DNA of 64,000 nucleotides, taken from Agrypnia vestita. Its lineage: Eukaryota > Arthropoda > Insecta > Trichoptera > Phryganeidae. Both the position numbers and the translations under genes were made by a program. How positions within the stretch are numbered: position 1 is the stretch's first letter; each line of letters begins with the position of its first letter. This document shows, one piece after another, positions 1-10,920 of the stretch. The notes under the pieces were generated by a model, which had not been told where the DNA came from, made no database searches, and worked only from the letters and a program-made list of their open reading frames with translations. Where the stretch lies: the NCBI GenBank assembly GCA_016648135.1, contig JADDOH010002103.1, positions 124,001 through 188,000 of the forward strand. The letters are read 5' to 3'.

Positions 1-716
1 CCTTTTGCTTTACATTTGTAGCAGATTATTACTTTTTCTCTCCTGTCATTTTCGATGTCCATTCACCATATTTGCTAGTGTTGTTACCCATTTAAAAATG
101 CGACTTTTTCGCAGCGAATGCAGCACCGCTGGAATCTGAATTGAATCTTGCAACTTCCATATCGATTAATTTCGATTTAATTGCATCCGTGGTTATCTGA
201 ATACTCGAATGCTCTGTGGCCATGATCATGGGCGAAAATTTTTCTGACAATCCTGCCAAATAATAACGAACCGACCCACTCATCTGTGACTGCAAATCCT
301 GTACCTTTTAACTTCTGCGCTGTATCGAACATTTCTGTTACGTATGAGGTCATAGAATTACAATTCTCTTGCCTTATTGAGATTAAATGCCGTAGCAAAC
401 TTATTTTTCTGGAATAACCTGAGTCTTCGAACATGTTTTTTAATTTCGTCCACAACTCTTTTGAACTGGTTGTTTCCTTAATATGCACATACAATCCAGG
501 ATCTGTAGTTAAAATTAGTTTTGCTTGAGTTTTTGCGTCTTCTTCGGACTTTATTTCCGCCTTGGCATTCGGCTTGATATGGCGAATCGTGCCTTCAAGT
601 ACCAACAGATTTTCTGCCGCAAAACTCCATTCGTCGTAATTTTCTCTGCCCCTCAGTACGTAGTTCACAGCCATGATTATGCACAAATTCAATAATATTT
701 CAAATGTATTCACCAA
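1..716 (-). pseudogene. Ty1/copia Gag fragment, frameshifted, cut by window edge
   Basis: The minus strand encodes a copia-type Gag (UBN2-like). The likely start is the Met at about 674 (MAVNYVLRGRENYDEW), followed by ETTSSKELWTKLKNMF and SLLRHLISIRQEN, all typical of copia Gag. Around 240-290 the reading must shift to a second frame (YYLAGLSEKFSPMIM, then ITTDAIKSKLIDMEV), which stops at 92-94. A third frame at 1-40 reads VIICYKCKAKG, the first half of a CCHC zinc knuckle, cut off by the window edge. At least two frame changes and a stop make it non-functional. Protease, integrase and RT would lie beyond position 1. Family assignment is by recalled motifs; the breaks are seen directly. Confidence 0.85.
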
Positions 717-920
717 AATACTTGAAATTTTACATCAGAATTGCCCATAACCTATAAACACACGCATTTTCTATCAACAAGAGTGAATTTTTTTATTTCA
801 TTTGTTATAGTTCCAAAATAAAGCTATTTTGTTTTTGACATTCCACATTTGAACAGTAATGAAAATCACAATGCTGGTTCGTAGAACCGATTTGACGCTA
901 AATTGACAAGAAATGACCCC

Positions 921-1052
921 ACTTGGTGAAGAGAAAAGTTCTCTTTCACCACGACAACGCACCAACTAACTCGTCCGCAACTGCCACAGCAAAACTGGTC
1001 GATTCACAATGAGAATAGCTACCGCATCCTCCCTAGTGTCCAATTTTAGGCC
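921..1052 (+). pseudogene. Mariner transposase relic (second and third catalytic motifs)
   Basis: The plus strand reads HLVKRKVLFHHDNAP then SSATATAKLVDS, which is the HDN catalytic block of a mariner transposase. An in-frame stop follows. After a frame change LPHPP then a stop then CPILGQ matches the LPHPPYSPDLAP block. Nothing of the N-terminus or inverted repeats is recognisable nearby. It belongs to a different mariner lineage from the element at 1601-2880, whose corresponding block is LLLHDNARPHTAQQ. Old, dead fragment. Confidence 0.75.
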
Positions 1053-1600
1053 AACATTTATTATAGGTGTCTCTAGAGACGAAGCTTTTTTATGTGGTAA
1101 AGTAATTATGGAAGCCTTTTTTGGGTGTTTATAGGGTTTACGGCCGATTGTAAGGCTGGCTTAAGCGATCACTTTACACGATGTAAGGTTCACAATTCCA
1201 CCCATGACTGACTACCACATCTATCAAATTTTTGAGTATTTTATATATGTTAACTTCGTACAACTTGTTTCATACGTGACTTGTATTTACTACCGCCATC
1301 TGGTGTTGAAATTTGTCATCCCCAAGAACCAGCATAGATGCCGCCGTTGGTAATATACATAACATTCATCCGAATTGTTACATTGCGTACAATACGGGGG
1401 GAAGAAATGGCTGCATGAAGCTGACAACAGAAAATAATGGAATTGTGGAGCAATTAGTGGAGAAATAAAGGCTGAAGAAGAACAAGTATTTTCCATATTC
1501 TCTATGAGACATCATTTTTATTTGTAATTCTTGTTGTTACATGGTATGTGTAATTTGGTATGACATATTTTGTTTGGTATGACGTGGATATGACATATTA
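1053..1600. other. Unassigned stretch
   Basis: No coding signal I can support. A 20-nt match around GCGTACAATACGGGG (1380-1399) recurs at 6414-6433 just before the RT fragment, so at least part of this stretch is repeat-derived. Short oligo-T and TATGACGTGGATATGACATAT direct repeats lie just before the mariner at 1561-1599. Confidence 0.4.
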
Positions 1601-2880
1601 GGTCCTTACATATGAAATTGGCGTTTAGTATGGGAGGAACAAAAAGCCGATTTTTTTTTATTATAATATATTTATTTAATCAAAGTATGTACCATTGCTA
1701 TCTATGCACTTTTGCCATCTCATAGGTAGTTCATCGATCCCTTTACTAAAAAAACCATTCGGACGGGAATCAATAAAATCTTTGAAGGCGGTTTGGACTG
1801 CCCCATCGGAGTTGAATTTTTTCCTTTGCAAGATGTTATCCAAATTTCGAAAAAAATGGTAATCTGTTGGGGCAAGGTCCGGAGAGTACGGTGGATGTCT
1901 TAGACATTCCAATTGAAGCTCCTCTAATTTGGTAGCCGTCTGTTGTGCAGTGTGTGGTCTAGCGTTATCATGAAGCAGCAGTGGCCTAGAGCGATTAACC
2001 AGCCTCGGTTGTTTAGCAGCTAGCTTTTCCATCATGGTTTGCAGTTGCTGACAATAGACATCTGCCGTAATCGTCTGGCCAGATTTAAGAAAGCTGTAGT
2101 GAACGACACCAGCACTAGTCCACCAAACGCTCACAAGTAACTTTTTTGGAGTCAATTTTCGCTTGGGGCATGGTTTGGCTGGTTCGGCAGGGTTCAGCCA
2201 TTGCGATGAGCGCTTCCGATTATCGTACAGGATCCAATTTTCATCACAGGTAATGATTCGATTTAAAATCCCTTCATTATTGTGCCGGTTGAGTAATGCA
2301 ACGCAGCAGTCAACGCGCGTTTGTTGATTTGCTTCACTCAATTCGTGAGGTACCCACCTTTCAAGCTTTTTCACCTTACCAATTTGCTTCAAGTGGATTA
2401 AAACAGTTTTATCACTAACACCGCAGCCTGCAGCTAACTCGGATGTGGTTTGCGATGGATCCGCTTCCACAATAGCCTTCAATTCTTCATTATCAACTTT
2501 GGTCTCCGGCCGTCCACGGGGCTTGTTCTGCAGGTCGAAATTTCCAGAATGAAAACGTTGGAACCAAAAACGCACTGTGTTTTCTTTTGCGGCACCGTCG
2601 CCATACACATCATTAATCCTTCGAGCCGTTTCTGCAGCACTGGTGCCACGGTGGAACTCGTACTCGTAAATAACGCGATATTTCAAGTTTTTCATTTTGT
2701 AAACTGAGTGACGCAAAGAAAAAAACAATTGAGGAAAAAACAAATGAATTATAATTTTCAAAACACAAATACATGAGTAAATAGCTGTATAAATTTGGAT
2801 TTGGAATTCCTAACCAAAGAGAAGATATTTGAGATCAAATTTGCCAGTACGGCAAAACGCCAATTTCATATGTAAGGACC
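1601..2880 (-). mobile_element. Mariner element, copy 1, apparently complete
   Basis: A 1280-bp element with inverted termini GGTCCTTACATATGAAAT at 1601 and the reverse complement ending at 2880. It is flanked by TA on the left (1599-1600) and TT on the right; the sister copy at 34362-35640 has TA on both sides, so one flanking base here has probably mutated. It encodes one uninterrupted transposase on the minus strand. The two copies are almost identical over their whole length, which points to recent transposition. Confidence 0.95.
1676..2695 (-). CDS. Mariner transposase, D34D type, open reading frame intact
   Basis: A 339-aa cut-and-paste transposase that would act in the nucleus on the element's own inverted repeats at TA sites. 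I chose the Met at 2695 (MKNLKYRVIYEYEF) because it gives the usual mariner length of about 340 aa; an upstream in-frame Met at 2761 adds 22 residues lying in the 5' leader. Order (residues of the 339-aa form): N-terminal helix-turn-helix region with DVYGDG and NKPRGRPET; second HTH near SELAAGCGVSDKTVL; WVPHEL linker at about 114-119; catalytic Asp in TCDENW (about 151), Asp in HDNARPH (about 243), Asp in PDLAPTD (about 278), with 34 residues between the last two. It ends WQKCIDSNGTYFD. It resembles the cecropia group that includes Hsmar1/SETMAR. Odd point: CDENW has Asn where the sister copy and the family have Lys (CDEKW). An AT-rich leader lies 5' and no intron is needed. Confidence 0.95.
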   Translation of the reverse strand: MKNLKYRVIYEYEFHRGTSAAETARRINDVYGDGAAKENTVRFWFQRFHSGNFDLQNKPRGRPETKVDNEELKAIVEADPSQTTSELAAGCGVSDKTVLIHLKQIGKVKKLERWVPHELSEANQQTRVDCCVALLNRHNNEGILNRIITCDENWILYDNRKRSSQWLNPAEPAKPCPKRKLTPKKLLVSVWWTSAGVVHYSFLKSGQTITADVYCQQLQTMMEKLAAKQPRLVNRSRPLLLHDNARPHTAQQTATKLEELQLECLRHPPYSPDLAPTDYHFFRNLDNILQRKKFNSDGAVQTAFKDFIDSRPNGFFSKGIDELPMRWQKCIDSNGTYFD

Positions 2881-3234
2881 TTATATGTTGCGAGTAGCTA
2901 TGTGGGTCTCTGTTAATACTATGAAGTCCGGGTTTGAATTTAACAGGTTCAAGCTTAGAATGGCTCAACTACGCAAGAAATTCATTTTTTTTGTATGCTT
3001 CATATATTTAAATGCAATATTGAGATTGCGTTTGGAATTTTTTTTAAATTTCGTTACATTCATCAGCGTTTACACAGATATATTCATCATATTATCAATT
3101 TGATTAAAACTTTCCTAAATCTAAAACGTTAAAATTTACTAAAATCTTATAATATCCGAACTGGGTAGAACTGCCCATGCTGCCCCAAAGCCTCTGCACG
3201 GATCGTAGACAGTAACACCGAGTGATCGTTCGAC
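2881..3234. other. Unassigned AT-rich stretch
   Basis: No gene or repeat recognised. A 72-codon plus-strand reading at 2885-3103 is low-complexity and hydrophobic with no family resemblance. Confidence 0.3.
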
Positions 3235-4178
3235 ACATGCTATACAGTTCATCCGATTTCGATAAAACTTTCTTAACTTATTGCTTGCACTTCCGCGAAG
3301 GTTACAGGCACAGTACAATTAACTTACAGTAGGTCTTATCTTATATATAAAAACCGATGTTTGTTGGCCGTATTTTATGCGCTGCCATACCGTTTGTCCG
3401 ATCTGACCCAAATTTTGCATACTTATTCTTTAGGATCAGGGGCGACATTTACCTCCTCCCCCTTTACCCCTCACCCACCCATGATATATTTTCCATGTCA
3501 ATCTGTACCGGTCGACCGATCTGATTAAAATTTGGAATATTTATTCTTTAGAACCCTGCGGGTAACAAACAATTCTCCCTCTTCCTTTACCCCTCCCCCA
3601 CCGAAAATTTCGAAGTATCGATTCGACAGTGCAGTAACAGCTGTTTTATGTCCGACATTAATTTTCTGTTAATTCCACGTTAACTCTGCCAAGTCAGAGC
3701 GTTAAATATTGAACCAAAAGATGTTTTTTTCATGATCGAACAACCCATTTCTTAAAAACTCTATTTTTTTCAATATTCTGCATTATGGTTAAACATTATT
3801 GTCGATCAAACAACCGGCCCTTATTGTTGAAAATAAAATGAAACAAATTAGTTAGTCTAACAAAAAATAGTTATTATTTCACAAAAATTAAAAGATTCAC
3901 AGAATAAAATAAAATAAGAACGCTGCGTAGGTTGACGAGCTGACAGAAAATAGTTATTAAAATAAATAAATTAATTAATAAACACTTTGTTCGGACCAAG
4001 ATTCATTTTTATAACGCAAATTCAATAATCTTCTAATTCAATACGTAAAAGTTATCCAAATACAATACAGCCAATATTCTACACGGATAACAATTTAAAA
4101 ATTATATACTAAACAAGATGGCTTATCCTTGATAAAAGTTATTTTTTAAAATTAAAAACATGTTGATTACTCAGTGCA
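3235..4178 (+). repeat. Large dispersed repeat, copy A
   Basis: Matches 8165-9985 in the same orientation from the ACAGTTCATCC motif through AACATGTTGATTACT. It lacks the two insertions found in the other copy, so it shows the pre-insertion state. It contains a Helitron-like 5' end at 3339 and then a stretch ending in ACACGGATAACAATTTAAAA. No coding capacity is seen. Confidence 0.85.
3339..3660 (+). mobile_element. Helitron-like 5' segment
   Basis: Begins A|TCTTATATATAAAAACC (TC start preceded by A), then two diverged units with TACCGTTTGTCCGATCTG and TACCGGTCGACCGATCTG, the same unit type as in 8292-8545, 10548-10920 and 16216-16742. No CTRR-type 3' end with hairpin is visible, so the element is truncated or fused into the larger repeat. 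Confidence 0.55.
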
Positions 4179-4635
4179 GGTGCCGGAGTCACTCGAGTAC
4201 GCATAATATGAGCACTGCATTCTGGCAATTGATTCAAGTTCAGAATATTTTCCAGGATTTTTGACTGCTAAATCCCTTGGCGAAAATAACAGTCATATTT
4301 TACCGGCATTATATTTTACAAGTGGTTGCGATACAACTAGTAGATTTTGCACTGAAAAATTGGTTTAAATGCTGCATCGTTGGCTTTCATATAAAGAGCT
4401 CTAGCATCTTTGGAAAATTTATAACTAAGTATTGAACAATTGAAAGAGAAACAGTTTGCACCTATTTCTTTTCAAAAAAACAATCAACTCTGATTCAAAT
4501 TTATTTCATAAAAAAATGGATTTGATTTAAATTTAGTGAAAATCATATGCACATCTGGTGCTTTTCATTTATAATTGTTAAGAACTACGGTACAAATATA
4601 TTTGTAGATAAATGCCGATCAAACTCAGCTTCAGA
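4179..4635. other. Unassigned AT-rich stretch
   Basis: No coding or repeat signal recognised beyond AT-rich sequence. Confidence 0.3.
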
Positions 4636-4842
4636 GGCCCCCAGTACACGATTTTCGTATTTGCTCTCGATTTGCTAAATTTAACGTAAACTTATTAAAT
4701 TATTTTGCAAAACCCACAGCTAAACAGGCTTTTAATCAATTTTATTATGATAGATCCATTTACTCTTGAAGCATTTCCTTAAAAAAATATGAACAAATAT
4801 ATTGTAATAACATCAAAAAAATTATAGCCCCGAAACACTATT
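4636..4842 (+). repeat. Half of a long-TIR MITE
   Basis: Matches 40039-40235 (CCCAGTACACGATTTTCG start, then CTCGATTTGCTAAATTTAACG, then AAACAGGCTTTTAATC) but lacks the right inverted repeat that the other copy keeps at about 40236-40287. It is a truncated copy. Confidence 0.75.
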
Positions 4843-6435
4843 TTAGTTTTCATGCAATAGAGTTATTTTTGGTACATTTAATCTCTATATTTTTAAATAA
4901 AGACCAAATATCTTATTTACAAATTGATTGTAAAAAGTTTGAAAAAGAAGTGGTACTATTCAGACATTAATATTTTTCGACAAGTTGTTAAATATATCGT
5001 TTTAGAAAAGACAAAAATTAAACGTTCTGTTTCCTATATTGCAGTATCTATAAAACCATTAAAACATCGATAATTTTAATCAAATTTTACACGCGTACTG
5101 GGAAAATTTCACTGTCATTAATATAAAAATATTCAAAAAATTATACCTCATACTCACTCTTCTGACAATTGATCATAATTTATTTGCATATGAAGAGACA
5201 AATGGTAACCTGTACCACAACAAATGACGAAGCAACCTGTAAAGTTCTGCGTCTATAACGGGGGCTCGTAGTTGAGCTTTTTTTTTGAAAGTTTAAAAGA
5301 GAAGGCTTTAAGAAGAATCTTTAAGAGCTTAAATGATTTTCCTTTAAGTTTATTTATTAAAAGTCTAACATATTATTTGAGATCTGCATTTGCAAGCTCA
5401 AAGCTATGCTTAAAATTTATTTACGTGTGATTTTATTAACTGAACGAACTTATGAATGTGCAACCGGAAGCTACCGAATTGAGCTGTGATTGAATTATGT
5501 TTACGTATAGTCTAACATATAATTTGGCCAGTAATCTTGTCTAGTGGTTGTTATCTAGGACTCCTCGATGTGACGCGGTTACCCAAGCACTTTTAGGAGC
5601 GTAGCAGAAGAAATGCCATTGTATTCATACGAGGTGAAACTAACCTAATATTATTAACGCGCAACTTGAGCCGGACTCAAATATGACGATCGATTGAACA
5701 GACTAACGAAATCGCCTATCGTGGAGGACGCATCCGTTATTTCCTCGCAACCGGTAGTGGCGTCGCGGAAATAAACAGGTTTACGTAGATTTTTCGCTTA
5801 GGACGATGCCGCCTGGTTACCTATGTTTCATATTAGAACCTGTGGACGGATTCCACGGCTGAGCGCAAAGTCTAGATTATAATGGAATATTTATATTGAC
5901 AAATACCACGTGCGAACTACAGCCTAGGGCGTTCTGAGTATAAACTGGTAAGTTAAAATGTAAGTTATTATGGATAGTATATTAGTAATAGATTATATAC
6001 TACTAGAATAAAGTGTAAAATACTAGTTAATAAGCAGGATTGTCGTATAAACCAACTTACGAAATTTAAAAAAAAAGAAGACGCTGAAAATGAAGCAAAA
6101 ACATAATCGAATAGTTGAAAATGAAGTATAAGAAGAAGAAAAAGAATAAAGCAAAATACGAACCAAGTTGTAAGAGGTAGTACTGTTATCATTTATAAAT
6201 AAATAAAATAAAAATTAAATTAATCATTAAAAAATATTCAAACCACCATACACCAAGTGACGTGCTCTCACCCCGACGCCCAGTGGAACACTGACAACTG
6301 TGTTCATATTGGCGTATTACAGGAACCAACACAATCAAAGCGTGTATGTACATCGAATTCTCGGATGGGCAGCCACACATAAATCATCTCAATCAAAGTT
6401 TTGAACAGACTGTACATTGCGTACAATACGGGGTG
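4843..6435. other. Unassigned stretch
   Basis: AT-rich from 4843 to about 5230. A more balanced segment at 5540-5960 contains several CpGs (GTAGTGGCGTCGCGG near 5753). No coding region, tRNA or terminal repeat could be supported. Runs of A/T at 6060-6230. Confidence 0.3.
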
Positions 6436-7720
6436 GAAAGCAATGGTATGAAAGCTATTAAGTCAGTGAATGGAGAAATGTTAAGGAGTGAGGATGGAAT
6501 AAAATATAGATGGATGAAATATTTTCAGGAAACGTATGAGAGCAAGGGGACTGTAACAAAGGAATCTGGCGAGATACTCATAGAAATAAGTGTAAATGAC
6601 GAAAATGAAGTCAGCGAGATAAGTATGGAAGAAATAAAGTGTGCAATAAAGCATTTTTGAAGAATGGTAAGTCTGTGCGCTATGATAACGTTGCTGCCAA
6701 ATATATAAAGGCTGGTGGCCCATTAGTAGTTACGTGGCTTCATACACTCTTTAATAAATGTTTGAAGGAGAGCCACACCCCATTAGACTGGAGAAGAGCA
6801 GTTATTATGCCTCCCTACAAAGGGTCGAGAATGGAATGCGGTAACTACAGGGCAATCAGTCTTTTGAGCACGGTTGGCAAACTGTATGGAAAAATTTTGA
6901 TAGAAAGAGTTCGGTCGGTGACGAAAGAAAGGATATGGGACGTGCAAGTGACTTTTGTGGGTGGAAGAGGATGCATGGATCAGATTTTCTCTCTACGAGT
7001 GTTCACGGAAAAAAAACCAAAAACTGCATGCATTTGTAGATCTGCAAAAGGCTTATGAAAGAGTTATAAGAGGAAGGTTATGGAAGGTACTCTCTGGTTA
7101 CAGGGTGAATAGTAAACTTATACACGCAATTGCATCCCTTTACGAAGGAAGTACTGCATGTATAAGAATTAATGGATCATTTACACCATAGTTTGATATT
7201 ACAAGTAAACAGGGTTACGTAATGTCTCCATGGCTGTTCAACTTGTATATAGATAATTGTGTGAAAGAACTGGAATGTATGAATGTAGAAGCGAAAATGA
7301 TGTTAAAATGAGTTATTTGATTGTACTCGTATGATGTATTCTTTGGCGTAGTGATGGTGGTACGCGGATGATGTAGTATTAATGGCAAATTGCGAACAGG
7401 ACTTACAGAGTCTAGTAAGCAGGATGTATGTTGTTTGGAAGGAGAGTGACCTTATTATGAACGTAAACAAGTCAAAAGTGATGGTATTCGAGAAAGAGGA
7501 AAGTAAGACAACGTGTGGAATTCTAGTAGGTAATGAGTGTTTGGATAGAAGAGGGAATGTTGAGAAAGATATCGAGAGGAGAGTGACTGCGGGGAATAGG
7601 GTAAACGGTGCTTTTAACGCAATAGTTTCTCATAGAAATATGTCTAGCGAGGCAAAACTAGCGGTACATAATGGAATTCTGGTACCAACACTGATGTATG
7701 GAGCTGGCAGAAGACCATAC
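6436..7720 (+). pseudogene. Non-LTR retrotransposon reverse transcriptase, RTE-like, decayed
   Basis: Plus-strand fragments in different frames reconstruct a LINE RT in order: a linker with SNGEMLRSEDGIKYRWMKYF-like sequence, CGNYRAISLLSTVGKLYG (finger motif), GGRGCMDQIFSLR, AFVDLQKAYERV (motif A), a stop after NGSFTP, QGYVMSPWLFNLY (motif B), WYADDVVL (motif C, YADD at about 7359-7370), NVNKSKVMVFE, then KDIERRVTAGNRVNGA and VHNGILVPTLMYG. At least three frame changes and stops are present. The segment between motifs B and C is shortened and disrupted. Endonuclease and C-terminus are missing here. The LRWFGHVER-type C-termini at 35665 and 38092 are of the kind expected for the same clade (inference). 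Confidence 0.85.
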
Positions 7721-7764
7721 ATCAGTTTACCTTTGTTTTTATATAAAAGTAATAAACTGAACAT

Positions 7765-8150
7765 TATTTACAATAATTCGGAAAATATAAGCATTAATCA
7801 ATAGGCCACGACCAAAAAAAATGTTTTTAGTGTTCTAGGGCGAACAAAGAATTAATTAATATTTGTATGAAGGCATAAAATGTTTTTTTATACGTATAAA
7901 GTTTACGTAATTATCTAGAATCCGTATTAAAGAAATTAAGAAATATTTATTATTAATAAACTTATAATTTTTTTAAATTGCAAATTTTTTTTTTGTTTTT
8001 TGATGATTTTTAAACGCTTTTTATTCGTATAAAAAGATGATTTTAAACGATCTATTGTATTTCGTCTTCATTCACTATTATAAAGCAATTTTTTTATTAA
8101 AAGCACGTTAATTATTATTTTTAAATAAAAATTCTAATGATTCTAATAAC
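7765..8150 (-). repeat. Dispersed repeat family R3, inverted copy
   Basis: The reverse complement matches 43030-43350 and 10170-10450: CGGATTCTAGATAAT, CACTAAAAAC, then TGGTCGTGGCCTATTG and ATTAATGCTTATATTTTC. It abuts the RT fragment ending near 7720. No coding capacity; element type unknown. Confidence 0.7.
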
Positions 8151-8291
8151 ATGCTTTCTTATACTGCCGTACAGTTCATCCAATTGCCATCCAATTGCGA
8201 TAAAACTTTTTCAAATTTTTGCTTGCATTTTGGCAAAGGTTATAGACATAGTACAATATTAATATTAATTATTGACTTACAGTAGGTCTTA

Positions 8292-8545
8292 TCTTATATA
8301 TAAAAATCAATGTTTGTTTGTTCGTATTTTATGCGCTGCCATACCGTTTGTCCAATCCTACCCAAATTTTGCCTACTCCCTCACGCATGATATATTTTCC
8401 ATATAAATCTGTACCGGTCGGATGATCTGATTCAAATTTGGAATATTTATTCTTTAGAACCCGGCGGGTAACAAAGGTAACATTTATTCCTCCCCCTTTA
8501 CCCTTCCCCCACCGAAGATTTCGAAGTATCAATTCGACAGAGCAG
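8292..8545 (+). mobile_element. Helitron-like 5' segment
   Basis: Starts A|TCTTATATATAAAAATC, followed by TGTTTGTTTGTTCG and diverged units with CATACCGTTTGTCCAATC and TACCGGTCGGATGATCTG. Parallel to 3339-3660. No 3' hairpin end seen. Confidence 0.55.
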
Positions 8546-8547
8546 TA

Positions 8548-8680
8548 CAGTAGCCGGCAAACATCTTGAAATTCTACGGCGTAGTGAGGGAAAGTTTGCG
8601 CATCTACCTTTCCACCAACGAGACCCAAATTTTGCCTTCTGCGCATTCCCCCACTACGCCAAAGAGTTTGCCGGCAACTG
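8548..8680 (+). mobile_element. 133-bp MITE with TA duplication
   Basis: Inverted ends CAGTAGCCGGCAAAC and GTTTGCCGGCAACTG, flanked by TA on both sides (8546-8547 and 8681-8682). The related copy A reads GCAGTAACAGCTG at the same place with a single TA, a direct empty site. A second copy sits at 32280-32422. TA duplication suggests mobilisation by a Tc1/mariner-type transposase. Confidence 0.92.
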
Positions 8681-9142
8681 TAACAGCTGTTATGTCCGCC
8701 ATTAATTTTCTGTTAATTCCACCTTAATTCTGCCAAGTCGGAGCATTAAATATTGGACCAAAAAATGATTTTTTCATGTACTTGCGATGAACAAATATTC
8801 TTGACCAACGATCGAACGACCCATCTTTTCAAAACTCTATGTTTCTTCAATATTCTGCAATACGGTTAAACTCATTATTCTCAATCAAACTACCGGCCCT
8901 CATTGGTGAAAATAAAATGAAACCAATTAGTAAGTTTTACAAAAATGTAATAACACAAAAATTAAAAGATGCACTTTATAAAATTAAATAAGAACGCTGC
9001 GCAGGTTGACGAGCTGATAGAAAATAGTTATTAAAATAAATAAATAAATTAAAAAACAGTTTGTTCTAACCAAGATTCATTTTTATAACGCAAATTCAGT
9101 ATTCTTCTAATTCAACAAGTTAAATCAATCCAAATACAGTAA

Positions 9143-9880
9143 GGTACAGATACACATGCTTATTAGTGGCATGCTCATTAGTATGCTCAAAACTAGCATG
9201 CCATAACAACTGTACACACTTGCTCATTATTACCATGCTTATTTTAAGCATGCTCATAAATAAGCATGCTCAAAGTTAACAACCAAACACACATGCTTAT
9301 TAGTGGCATGCTCTTGTCATAGAATAGAGACGCTCTTGTTCAAAAGAGAAACTATACAAACTGAAATAGAAAATTCAAGTAAACCAATAAATCAAAACAG
9401 TTCCCGAGTTTCCATCCGCACATCTTTGATTTTAGTTTTTATAATTTTTATTGTAAGATTCGAATCATTCATGCCTTTTAATAAATTTTCATAAACATTA
9501 TTTCTTGCTATATTATTTACCGAGTATTCCACAGACATTTGTGATTTCTATAATAAGTCATGAAAAGTAATGTTTTATCATCTCCCTAACGCGCCATAGA
9601 TATTTGTTTCATCTGTCGCGGACTGAAAAGTTCGCATTGATAATACTAGGCGCGAAGCCCGCGAATGACATAATAAGCAAGCCTGTTCACACATGCTCAA
9701 GAGTGGTGAATGAAATTAGCATGCTCATAAAACAACCGGCGGTTGATTTTTGAGCATGCCACTAATGAGCATGCTTATTACTAGCAATGTGCGTACACAC
9801 ATGCCACTAATAAGCGAGGGCTAAAGACGGTCAATACTGCGCATGCTCACGTGCCACTAATAAGCATGCGTATCAGTACC
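9143..9880. mobile_element. 738-bp TIR element with many subterminal CATGCT motifs
   Basis: Ends GGTACAGATACACATGCTTA and, inverted, GGTACTGATACGCATGCTTA; the match continues through TTAGTGGCA for about 31 bp with three mismatches. About a dozen CATGCTYA/TRAGCATG motifs crowd the outer 150-190 bp on each side, in both orientations, as transposase-binding subterminal repeats do. The inner 9330-9690 is AT-rich with one CpG-rich patch at 9615-9670 (GGCGCGAAGCCCGCG). No ORF of note; a 63-codon plus reading at 9303-9494 has no recognisable domain. Absent from copy A of the host repeat. I could not define the target duplication. Confidence 0.8.
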
Positions 9881-10029
9881 AATACATCCAACATTCTACA
9901 CGGATAACAATTTAAAAAATTATATTTTAAACGAGATGGCTTATCCTTGAGAAAAGTTATTTTTTTATTAAAAACATGTTGATTACTATTTAAAAATGAA
10001 AATTACAAAGTATCAAATATGTCAAAAAA

Positions 10030-10530
10030 TTACGCAGTTTTACAATCTGTTTTTAATTAAAACTGCGTCATCTGTTAACATTTTATGCTTTAGAATTATT
10101 ATTTTTATATAATAATTAATCTGTTTTTCATATAAATCTAACTTTTAAATAGTGGTTAAAGACTTAAAGAGCATATTTAAATACAATATATTGTTTAAAA
10201 TCTTCTCATTATATGAATAAAAAGCGTTTTAGAATCATCAAAAAACGTAATAAATTGTTACTATCTTAAAAATATATAACTATATTTCTTAAATATTTTA
10301 GTACAGTTTATCATTATAATGCTAGCTTTATATTCGAAAGAAAACATTTTGCGTACATATAAATATTTAAAATATATAAAGTCTTTGAAAACTAATTTTT
10401 TGGTCGCGGCCTGTAGATTAATACTTACATTTCCTAAAAATATTTTAGTTTAGGATAGGTACACACTTTTTGATAGAAATAAATAATAAAACCCACATTT
10501 GAAAAAAAAACTCATTTGCAGTGAATGTTC
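10030..10530 (+). repeat. Dispersed repeat family R3, direct copy
   Basis: Shares AAAAGCGTTTTAGAATCATC, TTTTGGTCGCGGCCTGTAG and ATTAATACTTACATTT with 7765-8150 (inverted) and 43030-43660, and ends with CATTTGCAGTGAATGTTCAGC as at 43632. Element type unknown. Confidence 0.7.
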
Positions 10531-10547
10531 AGCTGCTCGGTAAACAA

Positions 10548-10920
10548 TCTATACCTACAAGACTCAATGTCTGTCTGTCTGTCTGTTCTCTATACAGATT
10601 CATACCGTTTGTCCGATTGGATTTAAATTTTGCATACTTAAGGACCCGGCGGGTAACATAGGCAACATTTCCCCCTATTCTCTTACCCCTTCCCCTCCTC
10701 CTGACATATTTTCGATGCAAATCTGTAATGTTTGACCGATTGGACTCAAAATTTGGAAACTTATTTTTTACGACTCGGCGGGTAACATAGGCAACATTTC
10801 CCCTATATTCTCTTACCCCTTCCCCTCTCCCTGACATATTTTCGATGCAAATCTGTACCGTTTGACCGATCGGACTCAAAATTTGGTAACTTATTCTTTA
10901 GGACTCGGCAAGTAACTAGG
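10548..10920 (+). mobile_element. Helitron-like 5' end with about 130-bp tandem units
   Basis: Starts A|TCTATACCTACAAGACTC, then a CTGT microsatellite (GTCTGTCTGTCTGTC) and two to three tandem units of about 130 bp containing ACCGATYGGACTCAAAATTT, CTTACCCCTTCCCCT and GACATATTTTCGATGCAAAT. It is the mirror image of the element at 16216-16742. The 3' hairpin end is absent, so it is 3' truncated. A 116-codon minus reading across it is only the tandem repeat read in frame. Confidence 0.75.

Larger units (their letters stand above)
8165..9985 (+). repeat. Large dispersed repeat, copy B, with insertions
   Basis: Same family as 3235-4178. Relative to that copy it has gained a 133-bp MITE (8548-8680) and a 738-bp TIR element (9143-9880). 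The flanking halves rejoin with the copy A sequence. Confidence 0.85.

Noticed and set aside
2450..2707. Plus-strand reading antisense to the mariner transposase (also at 35205-35467)
   Set aside because: Lies fully inside the transposase on the opposite strand and has no domain of its own.
9143..9880. CRISPR array
   Set aside because: The repeated CATGCT motifs are short, in both orientations and irregularly spaced; the DNA is eukaryotic.
10529..10879. 116-codon minus reading
   Set aside because: It is the 130-bp Helitron tandem unit read in frame; the protein is internally repetitive only because the DNA is.
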